Source: Variovorax paradoxus EPS (GTDB lineage: Bacteria; Pseudomonadota; Gammaproteobacteria; Burkholderiales; Burkholderiaceae_C). Taken from it: 64,000 nucleotides of DNA. The notes below the pieces were generated by a model. That model did not search any database and was not told the DNA's origin. It saw only the letters and a program-made list of their open reading frames with translations. Positions 36,214-44,399 of the stretch are shown here, piece after piece (within the stretch, counting starts at the first letter, position 1; each line of letters begins with the position of its first letter). A program made the position numbers and the translations under genes. The stretch covers positions 1,240,001-1,304,000 of the forward strand of contig NC_014931.1 in assembly GCF_000184745.1 (NCBI RefSeq), read 5' to 3'.

Positions 36214-36231
36214 CTGACAAACCTCTGTCAC
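36214..36231 (+). promoter_or_regulatory. Candidate Pho box before the phosphonate transporter
   Basis: CTGACAAACCTCTGTCAC contains two 7-base direct repeats, CTGACAA and CTGTCAC, separated by four bases, the 11-base period recognised by PhoB. It is 87 bases before the start of the phosphonate-binding protein gene and on the same strand. Phosphonate uptake under phosphate starvation control is well established, so the position makes sense. Confidence 0.55.
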
Positions 36232-36318
36232 ATGGCGCTGCGAGCATCGCCGCGTTCACGGCCACGCCGTGCGTACTTTTGTCCGCGTCACTTCACTCAT
36301 TGCCAGGGATTTCCCATC

Positions 36319-37356
36319 ATGTTGCTCCGCTTCATCCGTCGTGCCGCCGTACCGGCCGCCCTGTTCTCGCTGGCGTTCGCCGCTTCGGCACAGGGCCGCA
36401 CCGAACTGCTGGTCTACACCGCGCTCGAAGCCGACCAGGTGCAGGCCTACAAGGCCGCGTTCGAAAAGGAAAACCCGAGCATCGAACTGAAGTTCGTGCG
36501 CGACTCGACCGGCATCGTCACCGCCAAGCTGTTGGCCGAAAAGGCCAACCCGCAGGCCGACGTGGTGTGGGGCCTGGCCGCCACCTCGCTGATGCTGCTC
36601 GACAAGGAAGGCATGCTCCAGCCCTACGCGCCCAAGGGCCTCGATGCGGTGAAGCCCACCATGCGCGATCCGGCCAACCCGCCCAAGTGGGTCGGCATGG
36701 ACGTCTGGTCGTCGGCCATCTGCTTCAACACCGCCGAAGCCACCAAGAAGAACCTGCCCAAGCCCACGAGCTGGGCCGACCTCACGAACCCGGTCTACAA
36801 GGGCCAGATCACCATGCCCAACCCGGCGGCCTCGGGCACCGGCTACCTGATGGTGTCGGGCTGGATCCAGATGATGGGCGAAGAAAAAGCGTGGAAGTAC
36901 ATGGACGCGCTGCACCAGAACATCGGCATCTACAGCCAGTCGGGCAGCAAGCCCTGCCGTCAGGCCGGTGCCGGTGAGTTCGCGCTCGGCATGTCCTTCG
37001 AATACCGCGCCAACAAGACCAAGCGCGACGGCGCGCCCATCGACATCGTGCTGCCGAAGGAAGGCCTCGGCTGGGACATGGAAGCCACCGGCATCATCAA
37101 GACCAGCAAGAAGCAGGACGCCGCCAAGGCGCTGGCCGACTGGGCCGTGACGAAGCAGGCCAACGAGCTCTACGCGAAGAACTTCGCCGTGCTCGCGCTG
37201 CCGGGCATCCAGGAGAAGCTCGAATTCGTGCCGGGCGATGTCGAGAAGCTGCTCGCCAAGAACGACTTCACCTGGGCTGCCGCGAACCGCGACCGCATCC
37301 TGACGGAATGGTCGAAGCGCTACGAATCGAAGTCGGAAAAGAAGGCACCGCTCTGA
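36319..37356 (+). CDS. phnS: 2-aminoethylphosphonate-type ABC transporter substrate-binding protein
   Basis: The 345-residue periplasmic protein has a signal peptide (MLLRFIRRAAVPAALFSLAF, cleavage after ASA). Iron/phosphonate-binding (Fbp-like) fold marks are LLVYTALEADQVQAYKAAFEK, RDSTGIVTAKLLAEKANPQADVVWGLAATSL, MDVWSSAICFNT, MPNPAASGTGYLMVSGW and GIYSQSGSKPCRQAGAGEFALGMSFEY. It best fits the binding protein of putative 2-aminoethylphosphonate importers. Start ATG 36319 gives the signal peptide directly. A repeat block separates it from the ATPase gene. Confidence 0.87.
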   Translation: MLLRFIRRAAVPAALFSLAFAASAQGRTELLVYTALEADQVQAYKAAFEKENPSIELKFVRDSTGIVTAKLLAEKANPQADVVWGLAATSLMLLDKEGMLQPYAPKGLDAVKPTMRDPANPPKWVGMDVWSSAICFNTAEATKKNLPKPTSWADLTNPVYKGQITMPNPAASGTGYLMVSGWIQMMGEEKAWKYMDALHQNIGIYSQSGSKPCRQAGAGEFALGMSFEYRANKTKRDGAPIDIVLPKEGLGWDMEATGIIKTSKKQDAAKALADWAVTKQANELYAKNFAVLALPGIQEKLEFVPGDVEKLLAKNDFTWAAANRDRILTEWSKRYESKSEKKAPL

Positions 37357-37365
37357 TGCACTCCC

Positions 37366-37650
37366 AACCGTTCGGGCTGAGCGTCCAACCGTTCGGGCTG
37401 AGCGTCCAACCGTTCGGGCTGAGCATCCAACCGTTCGGGCTGAGCATCCATCCGTTCGGGCTGAGCATCCAACCGTTCGGGCTGAGCATCCAACCGTTCG
37501 GGCTGAGCTTGTCGAAGCCTTGCGTGATCGAAGCAGCCCTTCGACAGGCTCAGGGCGAACGGTGGTGGACTCAGTCCGAACGGTGGTGGATTCAGGGCGA
37601 ACGGTGGTGGATTCAGGGCGAACGGTGGTGGATTCAGTCCGAACGGTAAA
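37366..37650. repeat. Intergenic palindrome plus tandem repeats, site C
   Basis: The 300-base space between the phosphonate-binding protein and ATPase genes begins with six to seven copies of a 21-base CAACCGTTCGGGCTGAGCAT unit (37366-37493). It continues with an inverted repeat of the GGGCTGAGCTTGTCGAAGC family (37494-37518 and 37536-37562), then about four 21-base GAACGGTGGTGGATTCAGGG units to 37650. Here the block interrupts an operon, so it is presumably transcribed and may reduce expression of the downstream genes. No gene is present. Confidence 0.9.
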
Positions 37651-37656
37651 AAGCAC

Positions 37657-38730
37657 ATGACGAGCTTTCTTTCTCTCCGCGGCATCGGCAAGTCCTTTGG
37701 CGCCACCCGCGTGCTCGACGGCATCGACCTGGATATCGAGCCGGGCGAATTCGTGTGCCTGCTCGGTCCCTCGGGTTGCGGCAAGACCACGCTGCTGCGC
37801 ATCGTGTGCGGCATCGAGCGCGCCGACAGCGGGCAGATCCTGCTCGGCGGGCAGGACATCGCGGGCCTGCCGCCCGCGGCGCGCGGCTTCGGCGTGGTGT
37901 TCCAGTCGTATGCGCTGTTCCCCAACCTCACGGCGGCGCAGAACATCGCCTACGGCCTGCACCCCACGGGCGCGCTGGCACGCGAGATGGCCAAGCGCTC
38001 GCGCGAGATGCTCGACCTTGTCGGCCTCACCGCGCATGCCGACAAGTACCCAGTGCAGCTTTCGGGCGGCCAGCAGCAGCGCATCGCGTTGGCGCGCGCG
38101 CTCGCACCGAACCCGCGCCTGCTGCTGCTCGACGAGCCGCTCTCCGCGCTCGATGCGCAGGTGCGCGCGAGCCTTCGCAGCGAAATCCGCGCGCTTCAGA
38201 AGCGCCTGGGCATCGTCACCATCATGGTCACGCACGACCAGGAAGAAGCGCTCTCGATGGCCGACCGCGTGGTGCTGATGCACAACGGGCGCATCGAGCA
38301 GGCCGGCACGCCCGACGAGCTGTACCGCCAGCCGCGCACCCGCTTCGTGGCCGGTTTTGTCGGCCGCATGAACATGCTGCCAGCGACCGTGCTGGCCGAC
38401 GGCAAGGTGCGCGTGCGCGACAGCGAACTGTTCTGTGCGCCCGGCAATTTGAGCGTCGGTTCGCAGGCCACCGTGGGCATCCGGCCCGAACACGTGGTGG
38501 TCAAGCGCTTCGGCACCGAACTCGGTGCCAACAGCTTTGCGGCGCGCCTGCTCGACACGGAATTCTTTGGCAATCGCACCTCGGCGCGGCTGGCCTGCGA
38601 ACCGCTGGGCATCGAGATCGAAGCCGAGCTGCCCGCCGATGCGCGCTATGGCGGCGAAGAGCCGCTGGTGCCGAGCAGCATGGTGCACATCCAGTTGCCG
38701 CTGAACGCGCTGTCGGTCCTGGCGCATTGA
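37657..38730 (+). CDS. phnT: 2-aminoethylphosphonate-type ABC transporter ATP-binding protein
   Basis: The 357-residue importer ATPase has P-loop GPSGCGKTT (about 37-45), Q-loop VVFQSYALFPNL, signature LSGGQQQRIALARAL, Walker B LLLLDEPLSALD and H-loop VTHDQEEALSMADR. After about 245 comes a C-terminal regulatory (TOBE-like) domain (GIRPEHVVVKRFG). The C-terminal region and neighbours place it with phosphonate rather than sugar or polyamine transporters, but ATPases of this class are similar to each other. Two bases separate its stop from the permease start. Confidence 0.87.
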   Translation: MTSFLSLRGIGKSFGATRVLDGIDLDIEPGEFVCLLGPSGCGKTTLLRIVCGIERADSGQILLGGQDIAGLPPAARGFGVVFQSYALFPNLTAAQNIAYGLHPTGALAREMAKRSREMLDLVGLTAHADKYPVQLSGGQQQRIALARALAPNPRLLLLDEPLSALDAQVRASLRSEIRALQKRLGIVTIMVTHDQEEALSMADRVVLMHNGRIEQAGTPDELYRQPRTRFVAGFVGRMNMLPATVLADGKVRVRDSELFCAPGNLSVGSQATVGIRPEHVVVKRFGTELGANSFAARLLDTEFFGNRTSARLACEPLGIEIEAELPADARYGGEEPLVPSSMVHIQLPLNALSVLAH

Positions 38731-38732
38731 GC

Positions 38733-40448
38733 ATGAGCAGTTCTCCCGGCGCCATCGCCGCAATGCCGGTGGCGATGCCGCGCAGCAGCGCGTTCGATCG
38801 CGAGCGCTGGCTCACTGGCGCAGCCGTTGCCTTCCTCGTGCTGCTGCTGGTCGTGATCGTCGCGCTGCCCGTCGGCGCGCTCGTCGGCCAGAGCTTCTTC
38901 GACCGCGCCGGCGCCTTCGTCGGCCTCACGAACTTCGCGCGCTATCTCGACAACCCAGCGCTTGTGCAGTCGGCCTTCAACAGCCTGTGGCTCGCGGCGA
39001 TCAGCGCGGTGATCTGCACGGCCATCGCTTACGTCTACGCGTATGCGCTCACGCTCTCGTGCATGCCCGCCAAGGGCGCGCTGCGTGCGGTGGCGCTCAT
39101 TCCGTTGCTCGCGCCTTCGCTGCTGCCTGCCATCAGCCTGGTCTACCTGTTCGGCAACCAGGGCCTCTTCAAAGGGTTGATGGGCGATGCCTCGATCTAC
39201 GGCCCGCTGGGCATCGTGCTCGGCTCAGTATTCTGGACGCTGCCACATGCGCTCTTGATCCTCACGACCGCAATGGCCACGTCAGATGGGCGCCTGTATG
39301 AAGCGGCACAGACGCTCGGCGCCTCGCGCTGGCGCATCTTCCGCACCGTGACGCTGCCGTCCTCGCGCTACGGCCTCATCGTGGCCGCGATGGTGGTGTT
39401 CGTGCTCGTCATCACCGACTTCGGCGTGCCCAAGGTGGTCGGCGGCCAGACCGGCGTGCTCGCGACCGACATCTACAAGCAGGTGGTCGGGCAGCAGAAC
39501 TTCCAGATGGGTGCGGTGGTCGGGCTCGTGCTGCTGATTCCGGCGGTGCTGTCCTTCCTCGTCGAGCGCTACGTTCGCAGCAAGCAGGCCGCGGCGCTCT
39601 CCGCGCGCGCCACGCCTTATCAACCGGAGCCGGTGGCATCGCGCGACCGCGCGCTGCTCGTGTTCTGCGTGCTGACGGCCTGCGCCATCCTCGTGATGAT
39701 CGGCATGGCGGTGTTCGCATCGCTTGCGACCTACTGGCCGTACAAGCTCACGCCGTCGCTGAAGAATTACGACTTCAGCAACATGGATGGCGGCGGCTGG
39801 GGCAGCTACTTCAACTCGCTGCGGCTTGCGCTGTGCGCCGCGGTGGCGGGTGCGCTCGTCACCTTCGTCTCGGCCTACCTCGTGGAGAAGCCGCGCCACT
39901 TCGGCCTCTTGCGCGAACTGCTCAACCTGCTCGCCAATCTGCCGCTCGCGGTGCCGGGGCTGGTGCTGGGCGTGGGCTACATCTTCTTTTTCATCTCGCC
40001 GTCGAATCCACTGAACGGCTTGTATGGCGGCATGACGATCCTGGTGATCTGCACGGTGGCGCACTTCTTCTCGGTGGCGCACCTCACCTCGCTCACCGCG
40101 CTGCGCCAGCTCGACCGCGAGTACGAGCTGGTGTCCGAATCGATGGGCGTGCCGTTCTGGCACACGCTCTGGCGCGTGCACCTGCCGGTGGCGCTGCCGA
40201 CCGTGCTCAACGTGGGCGGCTATTTCTTCGTCAACGCGATGACCACCGTGTCGGCCGTCGTGTTCCTCTATTCGCCGCAGACCACGCTGGCCGCCATCGC
40301 CGTGCTCAACATGGACGATGCCGGCGACGTGGCGCCCGCGGCCGCCATGGCTTCGTTGATCATGCTCACGGCAGCGATCGGGCGAGGCTTCTTCGCGCTG
40401 GCAGGGCACTGGGCGCTCAAGCGCACGCAGGCCTGGAGAAGCCGGTAG
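38733..40448 (+). CDS. 2-aminoethylphosphonate-type ABC transporter permease, double-domain
   Basis: The 571-residue inner-membrane protein contains two BPD_transp_1 permease domains in one chain (about 25-285 and 305-565), each with six membrane segments and an EAA loop (YEAAQTLGASRWRIFRTVTLP; YELVSESMGVPFWHTLWRVHLP). In Salmonella the two halves are the separate proteins PhnU and PhnV; the fused form is the one often called PhnU2-type. With the preceding two genes it makes a complete importer. Confidence 0.88.
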   Translation: MSSSPGAIAAMPVAMPRSSAFDRERWLTGAAVAFLVLLLVVIVALPVGALVGQSFFDRAGAFVGLTNFARYLDNPALVQSAFNSLWLAAISAVICTAIAYVYAYALTLSCMPAKGALRAVALIPLLAPSLLPAISLVYLFGNQGLFKGLMGDASIYGPLGIVLGSVFWTLPHALLILTTAMATSDGRLYEAAQTLGASRWRIFRTVTLPSSRYGLIVAAMVVFVLVITDFGVPKVVGGQTGVLATDIYKQVVGQQNFQMGAVVGLVLLIPAVLSFLVERYVRSKQAAALSARATPYQPEPVASRDRALLVFCVLTACAILVMIGMAVFASLATYWPYKLTPSLKNYDFSNMDGGGWGSYFNSLRLALCAAVAGALVTFVSAYLVEKPRHFGLLRELLNLLANLPLAVPGLVLGVGYIFFFISPSNPLNGLYGGMTILVICTVAHFFSVAHLTSLTALRQLDREYELVSESMGVPFWHTLWRVHLPVALPTVLNVGGYFFVNAMTTVSAVVFLYSPQTTLAAIAVLNMDDAGDVAPAAAMASLIMLTAAIGRGFFALAGHWALKRTQAWRSR

Positions 40449-40514
40449 CCGACAGGCCCTTGTCGGCGCGGTGTCCGACTTGACTGGCGAGGCGACAGGC
40501 CTAGCATCCGCCGG

Positions 40515-40649
40515 ATGAGAAGCACAGCACTTGCTCTTCTGTTCTGCATCGGCCTCATCGCGGCCGGTTGCGACGATAAGCCCAAGCCGGGCGGGCCGAT
40601 GCCCAAGGCGATGGCGAACGTCGTGCTGCCGGTCGTGTTGGCGAGCTGA
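40515..40649 (+). CDS. Tiny lipoprotein
   Basis: The 44-residue protein starts MRSTALALLFCIGLIAAGCDD: a short basic N-terminus, a hydrophobic stretch and a lipobox-like [12 protein letters not shown] at residues 16-19, leaving a mature part of only 26 residues rich in Pro, Lys and Val. It sits between the phosphonate permease and an MFS gene. It resembles small lipoproteins of the entericidin or LptM style by architecture only. The Asp-Asp after the Cys would favour retention in the inner membrane by the E. coli rule. The coding call rests on the signal and is not proven. Confidence 0.5.
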   Translation: MRSTALALLFCIGLIAAGCDDKPKPGGPMPKAMANVVLPVVLAS

Positions 40650-40742
40650 TCCGCGCATCGCGCACGAAGGCGGCCATGCGCCGCCGGTCATTGCGCGCGC
40701 GCATCTCCGTGCCGAGGGGTATCCTCGCTGCGGAGAAAAACA

Positions 40743-42011
40743 ATGACGAAGACTTCAGAGACAACCGCCCACGCGGCGGATTCGCGCTACGCCATGCTGC
40801 GCCTGGCGCTCACGCTGCTGATCATGACGGTCGGCAGCAGCGGCATGTACGTGGTCTCGGTGATGCTGCCCGCGGTGCAGGCCGAGTTCGGCATCGATCG
40901 CGCCGATGCCTCGCTTCCCTACACCTGGCTGATGCTCGGCTTCGGTTTCGGCGGCGTGCTCATGGGCAAGCTGGCCGACCGTTTCGGCGTGATGTGGCCG
41001 CTCCTGTTGGGCTCGGTTTTTCTCGGCGCGGGCTACATCGCCACGGGACTGTCGGGCGGCATCGTCTCGTTCACCATCGCGCAAGCCCTGCTGGTCGGCC
41101 TGCTCGGCAGTTCGGCGGCGTTCGCACCTCTGGTGGCCGACACCTCGCTCTGGTTCGTCAAGCGGCGCGGCATCGCGGTGGCGGTGTGCGCGAGCGGCAA
41201 CTATGTCGCGGGCGCCATCTGGCCGCCGATCGCGCAGCACTTCATCGAGACGGTCGGCTGGCGCCAGACCTACATCGGCATGGGCATCTTCTGCGGCATC
41301 GCGATGGCGTTGCTCGCGCTCTTCTTCCGTGCGCGGCCGCCAGCGGTGGCCGCAGCGCCGGTGGGCAATGCATCGAATGCAACGGCACCGCGCGACATGA
41401 CACGCCCCTTCGGCCTGAGCATGACGACGGCGCAGGGCCTCCTGTGCGTCGCGGCCGTGGCCTGCTGCGTCGCGATGGCGATGCCGCAGGTTCACATCGT
41501 GGCCTACTGCGGCGACCTCGGCTACGGGCCCACGCAGGGCGCGATGATGCTGTCGCTGATGCTGGGCTTCGGCGTGGTGAGCCGGCTGGTGTCGGGCGCG
41601 ATCTGCGACCGCATCGGGGGCCTGCGCACGCTGCTCTTGGGCGGCGTGCTGCAGTGCATTGCGCTGTTGCTGTTCCTGCCCTTCGACGGGCTGGTGTCGC
41701 TCTATGTGATCTCGGCGCTGTTCGGGCTTTTCCAGGGCGGCCTCGTGCCGGCCTACGCGATCATCGTGCGCGAGCACTTTCCGCCGAAGGAAGCCGGCGC
41801 GCGCGTGGGCACGGTGCTGATGTTCTCGCTGTTCGGCATGGCGCTGGGCGGATGGATGTCGGGCAAGGTGTTCGACCTGACCGGCAGCTACCACGCGGCT
41901 TTTGTCAACGGCATCGGCTGGAACCTGCTGAACCTGTGCATCGCGTCGTTCCTGCTGTTCAGGCTGTACCGGCTGCGGCTTCGGACACCAGCCGGCCCAG
42001 TGTCCGCATAG
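40743..42011 (+). CDS. MFS transporter
   Basis: The 422-residue membrane protein has about twelve segments. MFS marks are GKLADRFGVMWPLLLG after segment 2 and the central break near residues 195-220; LSGAICDRIGGLRTLLLGG is the equivalent loop in the second half. Overall form is close to the oxalate/formate or monocarboxylate-type families, so a carboxylate is a reasonable guess. Its end overlaps the convergent MocR gene by 53 bases. Confidence 0.87.
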   Translation: MTKTSETTAHAADSRYAMLRLALTLLIMTVGSSGMYVVSVMLPAVQAEFGIDRADASLPYTWLMLGFGFGGVLMGKLADRFGVMWPLLLGSVFLGAGYIATGLSGGIVSFTIAQALLVGLLGSSAAFAPLVADTSLWFVKRRGIAVAVCASGNYVAGAIWPPIAQHFIETVGWRQTYIGMGIFCGIAMALLALFFRARPPAVAAAPVGNASNATAPRDMTRPFGLSMTTAQGLLCVAAVACCVAMAMPQVHIVAYCGDLGYGPTQGAMMLSLMLGFGVVSRLVSGAICDRIGGLRTLLLGGVLQCIALLLFLPFDGLVSLYVISALFGLFQGGLVPAYAIIVREHFPPKEAGARVGTVLMFSLFGMALGGWMSGKVFDLTGSYHAAFVNGIGWNLLNLCIASFLLFRLYRLRLRTPAGPVSA

Positions 42012-43389
42012 CTTTCTCGCTCTGGGCGTTCCATGCGTGGCCGTAGTTCAGTCGGAGGCAATGCGTGAAGGCGCGCGTCGCTGAAAAGATCGGACCCGGC
42101 GCGACGCTGATGCCTAGCGCCAGCGCTTCGCGATGGATGTCGAGCGCGTTCACCTGCGCCGGCAGTTCGATCCACAGGAAGTAGCCGCCCAATGGCCGCG
42201 TGGCGCGCGTGCCCTCGGGGAAGTAATGCCCCACCGCCTGCGCGAAGGTCGCCTGCTGCATCGCGAGTGTTTGCCGGAGCTTGCGCAGGTGCTTGTCGAG
42301 ACCGCCTTTCTCCAGGTACGCCGCGAGCGCAAGCTGCGCGGGCGCCGAGGTGCTGAGCGTGAACGTGAGCTTCTGCCGCGCCACCTTGCGCGCGAAGCGC
42401 CCGGCCGATGTCCAGCCGATGCGGTAGCCCGGCGCGAGGCACTTCGAGAACGATGAGCAGTGCAGCACCAGCCCCTGCGTGTCGAAGGCCTTGGCCGGTG
42501 CGGGTTTGCGGTCGCCGAAGTAGAGCTCGGCGTACACGTCGTCTTCAATGAGCGGCAGTTCGTGGCGCGCGAGCAGATCGACCAGCGCTTTCTTCTTCGC
42601 ATCGGGCATCAGGCTGCCGAGCGGATTCTGGAAGGTCGTCATGAGCCAGCAGGCCTTCGGCCGGTGCGCCGCGATGGCCTGCTCGAGCGCGCCGAGGTCG
42701 ATGCCTTCGCCCGGATGCGTCGGCACCTCGATGGCCTTCAGGCCCATGCGCTCCAGCGCCTGCAGCGCCGCATAGAAGGTGGGCGATTCGACGATCACCG
42801 CATCGCCCGGCCGCGTGACCGCCGCCAAGCACAGGTTGAGCGCCTCGAGTGCGCCGTTGGTGATGACGATCTCCTCGGCCGGCACCTGCATCCCGTCAGC
42901 GAGGTAACGCAGCGCGATCTGCCTGCGCAGCGCCGCGGCGCCGGGCGTGAGGTCGTCCACCGTGCTCCACGGGTCGAGCGACTTGGCGCTCGCCGCCATG
43001 AACTGACCCAGCCGCGCAAGCGGAAAGAGCAGGGGGCTCGGAAACGCCGAGCCGAAGGGCACGACCTTGCGCGACATGCTGGCTTCGAGGATGTCGAACA
43101 CGCGGTCGCTGACGTCGAGCGACGTGGGCCCCTCCGCGGGGCGCGAGGTGAGGGTGGATTCGGGCGGTGCATCGCGCAGGCCACCGCCCGTCACGTAATA
43201 ACCGGAGCGGTCGCGTGCGCGCACGAGGCCGCGCGCCTCCAGCAGGTAGTACGCCTGGAACACGGTCGATGCGCTGACCCCGCGGCTCTGGCCGGTGTGG
43301 CGCACCGAGGGCAGGCGGTCGCCGGTCTTCAGGGTGCCATTGCGGATCGAGGCCTCGATGTCGGCGGCCAGGGCTTCGTAACGTTTCAT
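41959..43389 (-). CDS. MocR-type regulator (GntR HTH fused to aminotransferase fold)
   Basis: The 476-residue protein has an N-terminal GntR winged helix (about 1-70; RYEALAADIEASIRNGTLKTGDRLPSVR, STVFQAYYLLEARGLV). It is followed by a class I aminotransferase domain (about 110-470) with ITNGALEALNLCL, EDDVYAELYFGD and the pyridoxal-phosphate lysine in CSSFSKCLAPGYRIGW. Such proteins sense pyridoxal phosphate adducts and control nearby genes. The divergent neighbours are DUF2970 and two cytochromes c; the MFS gene overlaps at the other end. Which are targets is unknown. Confidence 0.9.
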   Translation of the reverse strand: MKRYEALAADIEASIRNGTLKTGDRLPSVRHTGQSRGVSASTVFQAYYLLEARGLVRARDRSGYYVTGGGLRDAPPESTLTSRPAEGPTSLDVSDRVFDILEASMSRKVVPFGSAFPSPLLFPLARLGQFMAASAKSLDPWSTVDDLTPGAAALRRQIALRYLADGMQVPAEEIVITNGALEALNLCLAAVTRPGDAVIVESPTFYAALQALERMGLKAIEVPTHPGEGIDLGALEQAIAAHRPKACWLMTTFQNPLGSLMPDAKKKALVDLLARHELPLIEDDVYAELYFGDRKPAPAKAFDTQGLVLHCSSFSKCLAPGYRIGWTSAGRFARKVARQKLTFTLSTSAPAQLALAAYLEKGGLDKHLRKLRQTLAMQQATFAQAVGHYFPEGTRATRPLGGYFLWIELPAQVNALDIHREALALGISVAPGPIFSATRAFTHCLRLNYGHAWNAQSEKAMRTLGRLVSEAAAGTA

Positions 43390-43487
43390 GGCGCGAGGTT
43401 CGTCATTGGCCCGGACTTTATCTGCACCGGTGAATCGAGCAGGATCTGCATCTGTTTTTTCGGTGCAGTTTGGGGCACAGTCGGTGC

Positions 43488-43676
43488 ATGTCCAATCTCA
43501 TGCGCGCGCTGCGCGCCGTTCTCTGGAGCTTCATCGGGCTGGGCGGCCGCCGCGCCGACGCCGACAAGCGGACCGCCCAGGTCGGCATCCTGTCGCTGAT
43601 CGGTGTCGCGCTGTTCGTGGTGCTGTTGCTGGTCGTGGGCCTGATCACATTGGCGCGCTTCGTGGCCGGCACATGA
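43488..43676 (+). CDS. DUF2970 family small membrane protein
   Basis: The 62-residue protein is recognised by RALRAVLWSFIGLGGRR and KRTAQVGILSLIGVAL with one C-terminal membrane segment, the DUF2970 pattern common in beta-proteobacteria, usually near respiratory genes. ATG 43488 gives the family start MSNLMRALRAV. Its stop overlaps the next start (ATGA), indicating co-translation with the cytochrome c gene. Function unknown. Confidence 0.85.
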   Translation: MSNLMRALRAVLWSFIGLGGRRADADKRTAQVGILSLIGVALFVVLLLVVGLITLARFVAGT

Positions 43677-44392
43677 CGGCCGGTCTCCGCTCCTTCGCGC
43701 TTGCGTTGCTGTTCCTCGTGCAAGGCGTGGCGAGTGCCGCGCCGCCGGCCACCGTGCCCGACACCATCGAGCAGCGCGTGGCCGCCTGCATCGCCTGCCA
43801 CGGCCGCGAAGGCGCGACCACCAACGCGGGCTTCTTTCCGCGTCTGGCCGGCAAGCCCGCGGGTTACCTCTTCAACCAGCTCGTAAGCTTTCGCGACGGC
43901 CGCCGCTTCAACGCCGACATGGCGTACATGGTGCAGCACCTCTCCGACGCCTACCTGCGCGAGATGGCCGAGTACTTCGCGGGGCTCGACCTGCCGTACC
44001 CGCCGATCTCTCCCAACAGCGATGCGACGCCCGACCAGTTGCAGCGCGGCCGCAAGCTCGCGCTCGAAGGCGATGCGGCACGCGGCATTCCGGCCTGCGT
44101 GCAATGCCACGGCGCGGCGCTCACCGGTGTGCAGCCTGCCATCCCGGGGCTGCTCGGACTGCCGCGGCTCTATGTGTCGTCGCAGCTCGGCGCATGGCTC
44201 ACGAGCGAGCGGCATGCGATGGCGCCGGACTGCATGGCCGAGGTCGGCCGCCGCATGACCACGGCCGACATCAATGCGGTCGCAAGCTGGCTGGCGGTGC
44301 AGCCGATGCCGGCGAACACCAAGCCCGCGGCTTCGTTGCCCGCACCGTCGCCTGGATCGCAGCGTGTGGCCTGCGGCGGCATGCCGAAGTGA
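43673..44392 (+). CDS. Di-haem cytochrome c, c4-like
   Basis: The 239-residue exported protein has a signal peptide (LRSFALALLFLVQGVASA) and two covalent haem sites, CIACH (about 39-43) and CVQCH (about 140-144). Each is followed by Pro/Gly-rich loops with candidate Met ligands (ADMAYMVQHL; HAMAPDC). GREGATTNAGFFPRLAGKPAGYL is typical of cytochrome c4-type electron carriers. It overlaps DUF2970 upstream and is 7 bases from the next cytochrome gene, so the three form one operon. It would pass electrons in the periplasm. Confidence 0.9.
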   Translation: MTAGLRSFALALLFLVQGVASAAPPATVPDTIEQRVAACIACHGREGATTNAGFFPRLAGKPAGYLFNQLVSFRDGRRFNADMAYMVQHLSDAYLREMAEYFAGLDLPYPPISPNSDATPDQLQRGRKLALEGDAARGIPACVQCHGAALTGVQPAIPGLLGLPRLYVSSQLGAWLTSERHAMAPDCMAEVGRRMTTADINAVASWLAVQPMPANTKPAASLPAPSPGSQRVACGGMPK

Positions 44393-44399
44393 GCCCGCT

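Noticed and set aside
36136..36231. N-terminal extension of the HD-domain remnant (MTEVCQMRHTDVM...)
   Set aside because: This stretch includes the Pho-box region and matches nothing; family similarity begins at the ATG at 36135.
37366..37650. Possible CRISPR array because of regular 21-base repeats
   Set aside because: Units are tandem with almost no spacer diversity, and no cas genes are near.
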